DNA of 64,000 nucleotides from Agrypnia vestita (GCA_016648135.1 JADDOH010024970.1:21253-85252); one strand, 5' to 3'; numbered from the stretch's first letter, positions 21,435 to 33,667 are shown. The notes: generated by a model from the letters alone, not told the origin. Program-made: numbers and translations.

Positions 21435-22010
21435 CAACCGCTACACTAGCATGTAAATAGTAGTATTCACACACAAAAAAATATTCCTCACATGCGTGTT
21501 AATCTAACCGAATGCACTAAGGTTCCTACCAAAAGAGATTATGAATTTGAGGGGTGAGGAGAGAGAGACAGGGTGGGGTCACTCTCCCACCCTTTTAACT
21601 CCGCGATGCACTTTCAACCTGTGCTGTCGTCACGCGCAGCATCAGTTCTAGGCGCGTTGTGGATTGTGCAACAGATACCAATAGATACTTCTCTACAGAT
21701 ACAAATTAAGAAACCAAAATTTAATGACGGACGTAATTACGTCGGCAATGAAAGAATTGAGAGAATCATTACTATGGTTTACGGTTTACGGGAGGCAGCG
21801 CGGGTGCTGTGCGTAACTCGCGTCTCATTGGTCGAAATGGTTGTTGCGTTACAACTAGAGTGCGCAGTAGCTCCCGATCACCACAGCGCCTTTCAACATA
21901 TTCTCTGGGAACATGAATGATGCGAAAGAGGATATGTTAGCAGGATTAACTGAGTTTGAAATGACTGCGGCTGGATGACCATCCAATAATGTCCTAGTGA
22001 GGAATGAAAT

Positions 22011-22044
22011 GAACGAACTCTCGGACGCTTCCGAGAGTTCGTTC
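22011..22044. repeat. Perfect 15-bp hairpin
   Basis: gaacgaactctcgga (22011-22025) and its exact reverse complement (22030-22044) flank a cgct loop. This is the most stable short hairpin noticed in this part of the window. It sits in sequence that looks like a LINE 3' end. Confidence 0.7.
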
Positions 22045-22049
22045 GGGTA

Positions 22050-22400
22050 TGGGTGTCCCGTTGGAAAATCCTGAAGGGATCTGTGTGATAAGTTTTCTTG
22101 TGTATTGGTGGTTTGACTCTCTGTCATTCCCCGGTGTTGTGTTAATGTGTGGGCTTCTGCATTGGAAGGAGGTCTGCCGGTCCTGTGCTTCCCTAGCTGG
22201 ATATCCAAATGTATTTTTATTCTTTTTATTTCGTCTTTTTCCCAGTTAAGGGGGTGTCTGTTTGACCTTAGCCACCCACTGCCACCACCGTGTAATTTGC
22301 CCAACTATTATGTACTATTTTCTTCTTTTATTATTACCATCTCTTTGTTCTTGTATTTATTTATGTAATTCTTTTTATGTAATAAAGGCGTATCTTATGG
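22050..22400 (+). repeat. Probable LINE 3' region
   Basis: Contains gggggtgtctgtttgacc and tagccacccactgccaccac, followed by a T-rich stretch and taataaaggcg, in the style of a non-LTR element 3' untranslated region. Overlapping frames of 115 (21573-21920 plus) and 149 codons (22304-21855 minus) precede or overlap it but no domain is certain. Confidence 0.35.
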
Positions 22401-22404
22401 TGTT

Positions 22405-22713
22405 GTGGATGGTTTTGTTTTTTGGCCAATACTATTTTCATCACTTCATCAATGTTTTCATCTGATGTTGACGTGCTGGGGCGTCCGGCACGCTCTTCGT
22501 CGTTCACATCTTCTCGGCCCTCTGAGAACATTTTGTACCACCGATAAACGTTGATTCGGTCCAAGATAGCTTCATAATACACCACAGTCAACATTCGGAA
22601 TGCGTCCGCGCACTTAATTTTGTTACCCACACAAAATTTGATACAGATTATTTGATCTTTTTTTGGAATAGGCAAAAATCGAAGACGAGCCAAAACACGT
22701 GCAAGCAAAGCAT
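22405..22713 (-). pseudogene. Mariner transposase DNA-binding domain fragment
   Basis: Contains DQIICIKFCVGNKIK, INVYRWYKMFSEGREDV and DEERAGRPSTSTSDENIDEV, matching the paired helix-turn-helix region and GRPSTS linker of mariner (SETMAR-like) transposases. The ATG at 22713 gives a plausible start. Downstream residues lose similarity after VMKIVLA and the catalytic aspartates are missing. Confidence 0.7.
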
Positions 22714-22862
22714 CTGTCAAAAATTAACTGAACATTCAAAATGGCCGAACTTGTCGGCATAAGGGAGAGATATAAGTACCAACATAACTCCACAAAAAAC
22801 GAATATACGTAACCTGCGTAAATTCAAAATTTGCGATACTTTTTGAACATACCATGTATATT
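22405..22862 (-). mobile_element. 5' end of a second mariner family, truncated
   Basis: On the minus strand the element starts near 22860 with atggtatgttcaaaaagtat, the style of a mariner terminal repeat, followed by an untranslated leader and a transposase N-terminus. The 3' part, including the catalytic domain and the other terminal repeat, is absent beyond ~22405. It is distinct in sequence from the mariners at 13278 and 26715. Confidence 0.65.
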
Positions 22863-23438
22863 CACTGGGAAATAAGATTTGTAAATTTGTTAAAGTTTTG
22901 TTGGTGTAGGCATGATTCACAAAATAATAATATATTTTTTCGTCTAAGTTCTCGGCATACGAACGCATCTGGAAACTCCTGAAAGGTTTTAATTTGTAAT
23001 TAATTTGTTATAAGCCTGCCGGATTGATCCCATCCAGCTGTCAATTAAGTTGTCAGTTGATAATGTTAATTCAATAATGATAACATAGATGTGATTCCTG
23101 TGAATTTCAGCTCTTAAATGTCGTTGTCAATTTGACGTCCTTATTGATCTGGTGGTGAGATACCCACCTAATGATTTGATTAGTGTTAAGAAGGGTTAAA
23201 GCACCCTTCAAGGAAACTGCCAAGTCAGGTCCCTTTATAGCAAAGGTTTCCGTAATTTGAGTTTTTAACAAAATTTTATCCTGTATTTGTCTATTTCTAG
23301 GCGCCACCCGCTAAAATGACTCTGGCATTTGATGTCACGACCTCCTTTCTCTCTATCACCTTTCTTCTTTCCCTTTTCTTTCCTTCATCCTACATCTCAT
23401 TTGTCGTGATTCACCTACTGATGAGTATTATCATTATT

Positions 23439-24085
23439 ATGAGTATTATTATTAGGTGTGGAATCCAGGTTATGCAGTACACGAAAATAGAATTGAAAGC
23501 GTCCAAAACAGATTCCTAAGATACCTAGACCTCCGTTCATTTATATCTCATTTAAGCAATGAAGACTCTGCGAAGTTTGTTTTAACATGCAGACCCTAAC
23601 TCGTCGAAGAAACATAGCTGACGCGGTGATGCTATTCAAAATAACACACAATCTAGTTGAGAGTCCGGAACTTCTTCAACGAATATCTTACCACATCCCA
23701 ACTCGCAATAACATACATTCACCTACTTTTCATCTCTTCTTTTGTAAGACTAACTCAAAACAAAACTCCTTTATGTACAGATACACAAATTCATTTAACA
23801 CAAACTATCACCACATTGACATTTTCAACTCAACAATAAGAAACATAAAATAAACAATATCTACACTACCGCACCCAAACTAATTACATTATATCTTCCC
23901 TTCTACTCCCGTCCCACATTCCCCTCCACCCTCTCCACTCGCTGTTAAAGTAAGTTAAAGTAAATTACTATATTCAGTGGAAAATTAGTAATTGGCATAA
24001 TTTTAAAAACCATTATTTCATATTTGTTAAGATTGTTGATTTGCTGTTAATTTTCCCCAAAATAAAATAAATAAATTTTATTGTC
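23439..24085 (+). pseudogene. Jockey/R1-like LINE 3' end
   Basis: Begins with GYAVHENRIESVQNRFLRYL in one frame (23465-23525, near a stop), continuing in the frame at 23587-23853 with RRNIADAVMLFKI, SPELLQRI and a terminal NTNYHHIDIF. These are the classic C-terminal blocks of Jockey-type ORF2. It is followed by a 3' untranslated region ending in aaaataaaataaataaa near 24060-24077. 5'-truncated and frame-broken. Confidence 0.7.
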
Positions 24086-24089
24086 GAAA

Positions 24090-26030
24090 CCTTTCTGACG
24101 TCGAGCGCAGTGTTGTTGTGTTAATTACCTATTAAATTGAGCATCTCTAAGTAACTTTTTGCGAAAAATATCGTGCCTTTGCAATGATTTTTTAAAATAA
24201 TTAACAAGTGTTTCGGATTCAAAATCTGTAAGGTGAATTGTTGATTTTATCGAACAGACCGCTGTAGACGTGGCATGACAAGATTAACCATATACTGGCA
24301 GATGGTCCCCTAAGAAGCCTCAACAACAAATATGTATGAATGTGGATGAGGCGAGAGTTGTATGTCATGACAGAAGAGTATCGCGCTCCGTCGAAATGGC
24401 GTGATGGTAAGTTGGTTAGTTAATTTGTTAGTAGTGAAACAGTGGAGACGGAACAATCTTGTAGTGGTGAGTTTCGGCATTTCATCCATATTTCATTCCC
24501 CAAAAATTACTGTCCATTCGTTCTGTATTCACCCTTCCACATCTCCATCCCGTCATCCTTTTCCTATTCCCGTAAATTAAAATTTATGTTTCCCGGCGAT
24601 TTGCGTCAGGTACATATAAATGTCATGTACAGGATTTTTATATCTTAATAAAATCCTTCTACTGAGTTTAACTTAAATTTAACTGCGCCAATAATGATAC
24701 ATTAATATAATAGCTTTTTGGGCAAGCGTCGTGGCTTTGTAGAGTAAAAGAATGTCCCGTTTTTTTTATGGATGTTTGTTTCTCATCGGAGATAAGCTCC
24801 GACAGCAAGTGAAGATGTACACGTGAAATATCAAAGAATATCTATGAAGGCACGGTGGGAGGTCCGCCTGATGCAGTGGTGAATATTCGACTCGATGATT
24901 TTTCTTCCTGCTCGTAATATATAGCCACATAAGATAAAAAACATTGCTTGATCTATACACGACCCGCTTACGTGAACACATAGCGCAATTCTTTTGTCGA
25001 CTGGAAATTATTTGCATCATGGAATTAGGTCGAGTATGCACCATAAACAAAAACATTATAGTGTCACATCAGCGCAAACCATATCACTATATTATATTAC
25101 TAAATTCATTAATCTGAAACTAATAAAAATATAATTATAATAATCACTTCATTTCATTTTACTTAGATCAATATTATATGCATAATAAATAGATGGTTTG
25201 TTTTAGTATGTCTTTTTATTAAGTTCACGCGTAACGTAATTTTTATTTTATTATTAAATTAAAATATAACTGCGTTTTGTGTACTAACATACTCGTATAT
25301 TGCAATCAATCTACATAATATAAAGTGGATTAAAAATATGCAGTTGATTTATTGAAAATATACCAATGACAAGTCAATTTCAAATATTATTTTCGATGGC
25401 GCTGCGTTAGCGATAACACCATTATTCTCAGTGTTTAGACATTATATAATATGACGTGACGTGTATTTAAGCCGGAGTTATTTCACGAACCTCCCCGCGA
25501 AGCCTTACTCGGAGGCAGTAGGCCAAAAATGTTTTCAAGCAGTTTGCGCTCAGATTCGCGATGTGAATGTATTGTCTTGCGGTCGGATTGCCACGGAATA
25601 AGGTTCCGTATCGTTAATACAAGGCAGCGTCTCTCAATATTTTTGAGTAAACAAAGGATTTATATTTAATTTCCCCAGAGCTGTATATTTTATGAAATTG
25701 TAAATTGTGTCAAATATTTCGGCAAATAAAATAAAAAATATTTTTAGAGGGATGAATATGTTCATTTATTTATTCGCCATAAGCGAGGAACGTTTAGCGG
25801 TTTGGTTCTGTCGATGCCTTTCATCAGCTGAAACTGGCAGGTGAAGAAAATAAATTAAAATAGATTAAAAGTGAACAGTATATTTTATTATGTTCTTTTA
25901 ACCAAACTTCAACAACACACTGCGCGGTATGCGTGTCTGATACGTCAACTGACGTCAAATGCGTTGTTACATTACTGTCTAAAGTGAAGCAATCATACGA
26001 CTTTATCGCTTTCTAGCATACACATCGCTC
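24090..26030. other. No recognised intact gene
   Basis: Mixed AT-rich DNA. A weak LINE-like reading (WHDKINHILADGPLRSLNN) is possible at ~24265-24330. The segment 25380-25800 is slightly richer in GC. Open frames at 24442-24648 and 25056-24766 show no motifs. Confidence 0.3.
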
Positions 26031-26044
26031 ACGCATGTGTCGAA

Positions 26045-26600
26045 TTTTTTTTAAAATTCTTTATTGAAAATAAAATAAATACATGTTACAGTGATTTTAT
26101 ATGTTACATTTTTATACTTGTTTAACTGTTCCCTGAAAAGTTAAAAATTCTGTTTGGGGACAGGAGTACAGTTCGCAAAATGTTAGAGCATGAATGATAA
26201 GTCAATAAATGAACAGTGTAGAGAATTATGAATACCATAAAACAAATATTAGTGAATCAATTATTTTCAGAGTACGGTTATTTTTTAAATTTTAACTATT
26301 TTTGGTTTTGATTATGTATTATTCTATTTGTTTTATGTATTTATTGAATAAAGTATATTTTTCTTCAGTTCTGAGATTCATTGGTAAATTATTGAAAAAT
26401 TTACTACCTAGATAAGTGTAATGGTGTTGTGTGGCTGTTTTGTTGTATTTGGGGATGTTTAAACATCGTATTATTTGCGCTCTTTGGCTATGAATATGGG
26501 AATTATGAGTTTGTGGAGTATTTATATTTTGTTGAATGAACTTCTCTTTATGTATCTTTAATATTGAAGTGTTTTTGTATATTGCCATGAATATCTGTCT
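26045..26600 (-). pseudogene. CR1/Jockey-like LINE 3' end
   Basis: The minus-strand frame 26588-26319 holds HHYTYLGSKFFNNLPMNLRT, equivalent to the terminal block of the fragment at 5558-5995. Toward 26045 the sequence ends in a T-rich stretch with ttattgaaaataaaataaa, consistent with the 3' untranslated tail of a minus-strand insertion. The reverse transcriptase is absent. Confidence 0.6.
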
Positions 26601-26714
26601 AATGTTGGAACATTAATGTATTTGAAAAGTAAATCTGTAGGGAAGATATTAGGTTTTTTAATATTATTTTGATAATTAATTAGAGCATGTAAATTACTTT
26701 TATAAAATATAATA

Positions 26715-28001
26715 TTAGGTCCTTACATATGAAATTGGGGTTTAGTATGGGAGGAACATAAAGCCGATTTTTTTTTTATTATAATATATTTATTTAATCA
26801 AAGTATGTACCATTGCTATCTATGCACTTTTGCCATCTCATAGGTAGTTCATCGATCCCTTTACTAAAAAAACCATTCGGACGGGAATCAATAAAATCTT
26901 TGAAGGCGGTTTGGACTGCCCCATCGGAGTTGAATTTTTTCCTTTGCAAGAAGTTATCCAAATTTCGAAAAAAAAATGGTAATCTGTTGGGGCAAGGTCC
27001 GGAGAGTACGGTGGATGTCTTAGACATTCCAATTGAAGCTCCTCTAATTTGGTAGCCGTCTGTTGTGCAGTGTGTGGTCTAGCGTTATCATGAAGCAGCA
27101 GTGGCCTAGAGCGATTAACCAGCCTCGGTTGTTTAGCAGCTAGCTTTTCCATCATGGTTTGCAGTTGCTGACAATAGACATCTGCCGTAATCGTCTGGCC
27201 AGATTTAAGAAAGCTGTAGTGAACGACACCAGCACTAGTCCACCAAACGCTCACAAGTAACTTTTTTGGAGTCAATTTTCGCTTGGGCATGGTTTGGCTG
27301 GTTCGGCAGGGTTCAGCCATTGCGATGAGCACTTCCGATTATCGTACAGGATCCACTTTTCATCACAGGTAATGATTCGATTTAAAATCCCTTCATTATT
27401 GTGCCGGTTGAGTAATGCAACGCAGCAGTCAACGCGCTTTTGTTGATTTGCTTCACTCAATTCGTGAGGTACCCACCTTTCAAGCTTTTTCACCTTACCA
27501 ATTTGCTTCAAGTGGATTAAAACAGTTTTATCACTAACACCGCAGCCTGCAGCTAACTCGGATGTGGTTTGCGATGGATCCGCTTCCACAATAGCCTTCA
27601 ATTCTTCATTATCAACTTTGGTCTCCGGCCGTCCACGGGGCTTGTTCTGCAGGTCGAAATTTCCAGAACGAAAACGTTGGAACCAAAAACGCACTGTGTT
27701 TTCTTTTGCGGCACCGTCGCCATACACATCATTAATCCTTCGAGCCGTTTCTGCAGCACTGGTGCCACGGTGGAACTCGTACTCGTAAATATCGCGATAT
27801 TTCAAGTTTTACATTTTGTAAACGAGTGATGCAAAGAAAAAAACAATTGAGGAAAAAACAAATGAATTATAATTTTCAAAACACAAATACATGAGTAAAT
27901 AGCTGTATAAATTTGGATTTGGAATTCCTAACCAAAGAGAAGATATTTGAGATCAAATTTGCCAGTACGGCAAAACGCCAATTTCATATGTAAGGACCTA
28001 A
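26715..28001 (-). mobile_element. Mariner transposon, copy 2 (inactivated)
   Basis: 1,287 bp, nearly identical to 13278-14567. The termini are TTAGGTCCTTACATATG and its complement, flanked by TA at 26713-26714 and 28002-28003. Both ends are intact, so it could still be mobilised in trans by the intact transposase. Confidence 0.95.
26794..27814 (-). pseudogene. Mariner transposase, copy 2, with nonsense and two indels
   Basis: Aligned with the intact copy, codon 2 is a stop (ATG TAA, where copy 1 has ATG AAA). A single G is lost near 27286 (gcttgggcatgg against gcttggggcatgg), and two extra A lie in the run near 26970-26978 (nine A against seven). The parts between are otherwise almost identical, including the DEKW, HDNARPHTA and PDLAPTDYHFF motifs. 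It is therefore a young pseudogene of the 13360-14379 gene. Confidence 0.95.
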
Positions 28002-28009
28002 TATATACG

Positions 28010-28920
28010 AGAATAACACATTCCTTAAGTGCCATGATCAAAGATCGACCTGTACTACGCTACAGCTGGCATAACGTTCATTCCTAATTTGAAAATATTT
28101 CTCTATATCGTACACAATTTTTTCACACATACGTTTAAGCGCACGCATGTCCACCGCATTCAGTCTAATTTCATTTAACACATGAGAAAAACATGAAATA
28201 TGACATACTGAAAATCTATCGGATCGCCCTCCATAAATCGGACATGGAAAAGGCGAATCTGAAAATATTTGCCATGAATATTTTGATAGCCACTGTAAGG
28301 GTGGTTTTACGAGAACAATAATGGCCTATTTGGGGTAGTATAGTCAGGTGCATTGTAATGAAATGAGGCTATTTTCATGGTACCTTTATACGAGCGAAGA
28401 GCCACGAAACCTATTCCCGTCTGGTTACGACAGAATTGGGAGAGTCTTTCAACTAGAGATATCATTGGATGATTTTGAAATATCAATAAATGTCAAGAAT
28501 GATATTCAGATATTACGGAAAAAATACATTTACAAATACTTTGTAGAATTTTCAATTATTTTCTAACGGCTTCTGTTAGCGGTACATGAAATTTCCATAT
28601 GATTTGATTCACATTATCCGTTTTTAGCTCAGAGATTACTTCCCCCTTTTATGGCCCTACCAAACTCCACTCAGAATATGTATTAAAAAAGTACACCAGA
28701 ATCTCACTAGCGAAAAGTGCGTTTAAATATTGTCACGGGATGCTAGGAACAAAAGGAACTCTACATAATCAAAAGATTTTCTTACATTCTGGACATTTTA
28801 GAATGAACCAGAGATCGGTACAAAACGCGATACTATATATTCGCGATACTTTTAGAAGTCGAGGCTCCTTTATATTGCTCGCTGCGAATTCAAAAGCCAG
28901 ACAGTCAATATATCTATTCA
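28010..28920. other. No gene assigned
   Basis: Overlapping plus-strand frames at 28348-28566 and 28740-28994 precede the LINE fragment. The second one runs into it, and its N-terminal part may belong to the same LINE, but no diagnostic motif is seen. Confidence 0.3.
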
Positions 28921-28929
28921 AGAATATAC

Positions 28930-29580
28930 ATAATATTAGAAAATCTTATTACTCGTGTATTGAGAACTCTTTACAAATCCTTGGTGCGAAGTAGACTCGA
29001 GAGCGGCTCTATGATTTAGGGACCACAAGAGCTTAGGTACTCTCTTATGTAGAGAAGGTACAAAAAGAGTTTCTAAGATATGTCTACATGAGAGAGTACG
29101 TTCATTATCCTTGGCTTTACCCAACCGAGTTCCTCCAGGGTATGCTTGGCTACAATAGTTAGATATATAAGGAATGTGTATCTGATTACGCATTTTTATC
29201 GATTGTTGCGGTATAATCGATAATGCTGAAATCATGCGGAGCATTGGTTTGTATATTCCCGATAATTACCTTAGACAGTATCTACATAAATTGTTTCACA
29301 TTCAAATATACAGGACCATACACAGGATATACACAAGACCTGCCGATGGGTATGCCTGTTGGAAGAGCCACAGCTATGCTGAACAATATCGCTTTGGGTA
29401 TTGATATATTCCATGTGTCTGAAGGGGTTTCCCGAAGCAGGATTCTCCTACATCTTTGACAAGATTGTTATTTTTATTTTTAATTGTTATATATAATTAT
29501 ATCTTCATAATACGTATGCATAGAATTTATGTTTGTAATGTACATATTATTGAATAAATAAATTGAATTGAATTGAATAT
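28930..29580 (+). pseudogene. R1/Jockey-like LINE 3' end with TTGAA tail
   Basis: Frames to be read in succession: LRTLYKSLVRSRLESGSMI, then VQKEFLRYVYMREYVHYPWL with YPTEFLQGMLGYNS, then ATAMLNNIALGIDIFH. These are the conserved C-terminal blocks after the reverse transcriptase (LVRSxLEYxSxIW, VQKxFLRY, LNxxxxDIF). There are at least two frameshifts and an in-frame stop replacing the W of 'IWGP'. The 3' end is marked by repeats of ttgaa (about 29555-29578). Confidence 0.7.
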
Positions 29581-29899
29581 ACATAGTTAATTGATTTGCG
29601 ATGTATAGTTATGTAAAATAATTAATTGTATGTAAAAAAATATTGAACTACTTATTGACTGCGATATTTTTATATTTTAATATTTATTATTTTTCATTAT
29701 TAATTATAAATGAAGTGTATTATATTATATAATATTCAAATTTTCATAAAATACTCAAACATGTACTCTAATGTCACTATGTATTAAGTGTATTATATAT
29801 ATATTTTTTCTTCTTCAAAAATAGCAAACTAATTTTGTGATGACATTATTAATATAATTAATTAAAGAAACTTAGTTTTAAGAACTTTTTTTATATTGA

Positions 29900-30147
29900 A
29901 AATGTCAATATGTTTCAAGGCTTATGGCCTCTACGTCGGGATACAATTATATACTAATTATATACTTTATTATTTTTAATATAAAAAAGTAGTGAATACT
30001 TAGTTTATTTTATTAATTATATGAATTTATATATGTTTGATATTTTGTTGTTTGTACCTATACTTTCTCACTTGTTTATAACATTTACCAATTAAACATA
30101 CATTTGTAATCTAATTGTTAAAGAAAATAATTGAATTGAATTGAAAC
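29900..30147 (+). repeat. LINE 3' tail fragment
   Basis: Contains caaggcttatggcctctacg, a phrase common in LINE 3' untranslated regions, and ends in ttgaattgaattgaa like the fragment ending at 29578. Only the tail is present. Confidence 0.45.
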
Positions 30148-31451
30148 TGAATTATGTGAAGTTCCTTTCCTTTCAATATCACCATTTTTTGAAACATTCA
30201 TTTCCAGATATTTAAACAGGTGTACTTTCATATGTATAATATTCTTAAGAAAACATAAAGGGGAGTGTAATTTATTTCACACCCATAGGGTAGTTAAACA
30301 TTCAGAGTGTGATGGGAAAGTATTAATTTTCACTTTGATTTTCCGATATCACTACTCAGGAGTACATAAAAATTTAATATTTTGTTCACAGTAACGTTCT
30401 GAATATAAATACGGTATTATATTTTGCTTTGTCATGTGATAAGAACCAACTTGTTGCTGTTTCGACAAAGGGTACCTATTTGAATTGTTCATGAATGATG
30501 ATGTATATTTTAATAATTTATATGCTTTTGAAGTGCTTACAGGCATTTGTATAAGCTTAGCCGATAGCGTTGAAACACTTGTAAAACGCTTAAACTTGGT
30601 CAATAATGCCGAATGGATTTAGAGGTTTTACATAATAAATCTATTATATAGGGGGCGGTAGGAACTTTGGTCATCAATGTAAACATCGATAGGGGAGCGC
30701 AGGGTATTCCCGTACAGCGGCTAATTCCGTACACATGGTTTTAGCCAAACGCACAACAGCATAAAACACCTGCCCATGTCTAGCTCCAGTGTGTCGGTGA
30801 TGAAACGTAGGTCTACCTGTCATACAAAATATGAAATGTCTACCTTATGTACGAAAACTAAAACGTCACATTTTTTGTAATCATCGAATAGACGTTTTCA
30901 CACCAAAATTACTAAATTAAACTGTTAGGAATGTACGAATTTTTTAATTGAAAAATATTTATTTATTACTCTCGTATTTTCGGCCAGTGTGTAAGAGAGA
31001 GCAGAATATTGTACATCGCAGTTAAATCGAGCAAGAAAGAGTACGAAAATACCATACATTTCATGTAGGACAGACATGGCGGATGCTTGGGTTTTGGCGA
31101 AGGCAAAAACAATACAGAAAGAGTACGGTAGAGTCGGGTAACACGTGTTAGACAATGACGAAGTGCATGCGACTGAAGCGAGCTGGCGACCGCGTCGTTG
31201 TATTCAGTTGCTAATGAAACGTCAGCGGAAGCGCACGCAAATTCTATTTGCCATGATTTTATAATAATTTACTAAAATAATGCAAATATGTAAGTTTACC
31301 TTACATAATTGTATAAAGGGACCTTTAAAAAGTCTTATCTTTATCGTATATATGTATATTTTATCACATATTAAAAATTATGCCGATTTTTAATCAGGTA
31401 ACGCTGTGTTACTCCACCGTCCCCAAAGTTTTTTTTAACACAGTCTTTTAA

Positions 31452-32137
31452 GGGGGGGGGGGGTAAGGTTAATTCGTACAAAAAAGGCATGTTTTTGTGA
31501 ATTTTTTGTGACGACACAGTTAAAATCTCTTTATTAAAACCAATAATACATTTGAACAATATTGTGTAAAATTTTCAAGAAGAAATATTAAAAAATACGG
31601 CAATGGCAGCAATTATTCGGACGTGAAAAAATAAAAATTAATAACAAAATTGAAAAAAAGTCTCCAGCATTACCTCGTAAATTATGTACAGAAATAGTGT
31701 TCAAAATTTCAAAAGGATCGGTGCAGTAGTTTTGAAGTTATGATGGACACCGACTTTGAAAACGTGAGATGTGGGGAAAACGATTTAAAGTTTTGCACAC
31801 TGTAAAATTCAATATAAAACTCAACACTTATTTTATGCTTACACATAATCGCCATGTTCACACAGCAAAGAGCTTTCATCATCAGCATATTTTTGTCCTT
31901 GTCTATGCAAAACTCTTCCAATACAATAGCACGTCCGGTAGTCCTCAGGTGAGCGCGTCTCTTAGCTGCCCGAGCAGGTATAGAAAATCAGTCTGAGTAT
32001 CGCTCAAATGTTCATAATTTTGTCAATTTTGCTCCGATTAACTTGAAATTTTGACACAATATTCTTGCGATGTTATACATTCATTTAAAAAATTAAAAAT
32101 AAAATGCAAAAACAAATTTAAGAACCTTACCCCCCCC
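31452..32137. mobile_element. Nested MITE flanked by TTAA
   Basis: A G run followed by taaggtt at the left and aaccttac followed by a C run at the right form short terminal inverted repeats. TTAA stands on both sides (31448-31451 and 32138-32141), the target of piggyBac-type transposases. No credible open frame. The terminal poly-G is atypical for piggyBac elements, which usually begin CCC, so the superfamily remains open. Confidence 0.6.
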
Positions 32138-32559
32138 TTAAGAGCTAGCGTTAGCCTTTACCATTCCCAGTGCTTCAGACAACAACATGCGCCATTCGGC
32201 CGGTGATCGTTATCTAGAGAGGGCGTTTGACGTTTCGCACGTTTCGTTTGTTTACGAAATCACCGGTTGATTTTTAAGCTGTACGTACATTTATCACAGT
32301 TACTTTGTAAAATAATATTGATTTTGGCGATCTTTGATAGCTTAACATTAGACCTAATGTGCTTTAGCATTCAAAATTCCACATTTTATACAATTTTTTG
32401 TTAAAAATATTTCGGTTTCGGGTTTCGGGTGATACCGTACACAGTCATGAAAAAATCAAAAAGGAGCTAAAAAGAAGCTATAAATGAAGAATCTTATAAA
32501 CGGAAGATTTTTAACTCTTCCAAAACCAATTTTGTTGATGATACTACAGCAGTGGTTCT

Positions 32560-32757
32560 TCGTGACGACGACGACAATGATAGAGTGTACTTCGATGAAG
32601 GATTTCTGGGCATAGCAAATGAGGTACGCACTATTTGTGGAGAATTTGGCAAGAATGATAAACTCCGGTATCGTTGCATAACCTGTGCTCAATGGGTGCA
32701 TGCACTATGCGGGAGACAAAGAGGTCCCAGATGGTTACATCTATAGTTTTTGTAAAC
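32560..32757 (+). pseudogene. Transposase C-terminal PHD-like zinc-finger remnant
   Basis: The plus strand reads RTICGEFGKNDK, then YRCITCAQWVHALC, then (after a one-base frame change) DKEVPDGYIYSFCKHK. This is the CxxC...CxxCxxWxHxxC...CxxC pattern of PHD-like fingers at the end of pogo/Tigger-type transposases. Two expected cysteines are replaced by residues one transition away: Arg from cgc and Tyr from tat. With the frameshift this marks a decayed gene. Confidence 0.6.
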
Positions 32758-33199
32758 ATAAATTAATGTACGTTATTAGACTACCGCTGTATATATTTCC
32801 ATATTTATAATTTTTTTAAATAAAAAGTGCCTATTTCTTAAAAAAAGAATTTTAAAGATACTATCATAAAACCAATTAAAATGGCTGTGGAATTGTATCT
32901 CATTGAACGTTTAATGCTTTATAGTTATCACATAATTTCAACCTAAATTTAAGTATACGGGAATATCCTCCTCTCCCCTACATAACTACATTTGTTTGAT
33001 ACTTTATATTTTAAGCAAACTCTAAGAAAGAGATTAAACTCTCATGGGATGTTTTCGAGAAAACTCTCGGCTTTTGTAGTCCACTGTGTACTTAGTGATT
33101 CTTATAGATGACCATTGATTCTTCCGTTCCAGTTGAGTAATTTTACATGTTTGTAATTTAATGAATTCTGTGTGTTTAATTTTTCAGAATATATCAAGA

Positions 33200-33300
33200 T
33201 CATCATCATCATAAGCTTGACAGCTCTGGGTGGGCCTTGGCCAATCCAGAAGTCTCCTCCATTCTTGTCTGTCTGTTGCTTTTGTCTTCCAGTTTGTTAT
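33200..33300 (-). pseudogene. RTE-like LINE 3' tail
   Basis: The minus strand reads DRQEWRRLLDWPRPTQSCQA followed by a run of Asp codons from a (gat)n tail near 33195-33215. This resembles the last residues of the LINE fragments at 42822-43097 and 46228-46505. Confidence 0.5.
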
Positions 33301-33667
33301 TGTTATTTTCAAAATATACAGTTGTAGGTATTTTTAATTTAATGTCTTCAACGCTTTTGTTTTATTGCTCTCAATCTCAAGTTTTTTTACAAAAAAAAAT
33401 TACAAAAAATATATATGAATTAGACAAGAATCTATACAAAGATTGCTCTTTAACGTATCGAGTAATACGTTTTTCCATTAACAGTTTTAAAAATGCCCAA
33501 TCATAAGTATTTTTTTAAAGAAACGAGGTATGCAGATTATTTATTTATTATGAGTAGAAATTTAACATTCCTGTCATTTCGAGAATTCTAAGAATATTTA
33601 TATTTTCTTACGCACTTGAGTTTGACACCGTCTATTATATACTGCGACGCAATTCATGTTCATTTCA

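Larger units (their letters stand above)
30692..32978 (+). mobile_element. pogo-like DNA transposon, decayed, with nested MITE
   Basis: The ends GGGGAGCGCAGGGTATTCCCG and (complement) GGGGAGAGGAGGATATTCCCG form imperfect terminal inverted repeats. They are immediately flanked by TA (30690-30691 and 32979-32980), as in Tc1/mariner/pogo insertions. Length 2,287 bp including a 686-bp nested insertion. The C-terminal zinc-finger remnant at 32560-32757 is of a type I associate with pogo/Tigger-like transposases. The helix-turn-helix and catalytic core are not recognisable. Confidence 0.6.

Noticed and set aside
21855..22304. 149-codon minus-strand ORF as a gene
   Set aside because: It lies opposite a probable plus-strand LINE 3' region, has no recognisable motif and spans the perfect hairpin, so coding is unlikely.
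24367..24412. ATG followed by 13 codons and a good gtaagt donor site, resembling a first coding exon
   Set aside because: The surrounding frames resemble a decayed LINE C-terminus and no downstream exon could be paired with it.
25790..25850. Hammerhead-like motif around tttcatcagctgaaac
   Set aside because: Both boxes are present by chance, but no intervening stem can form.
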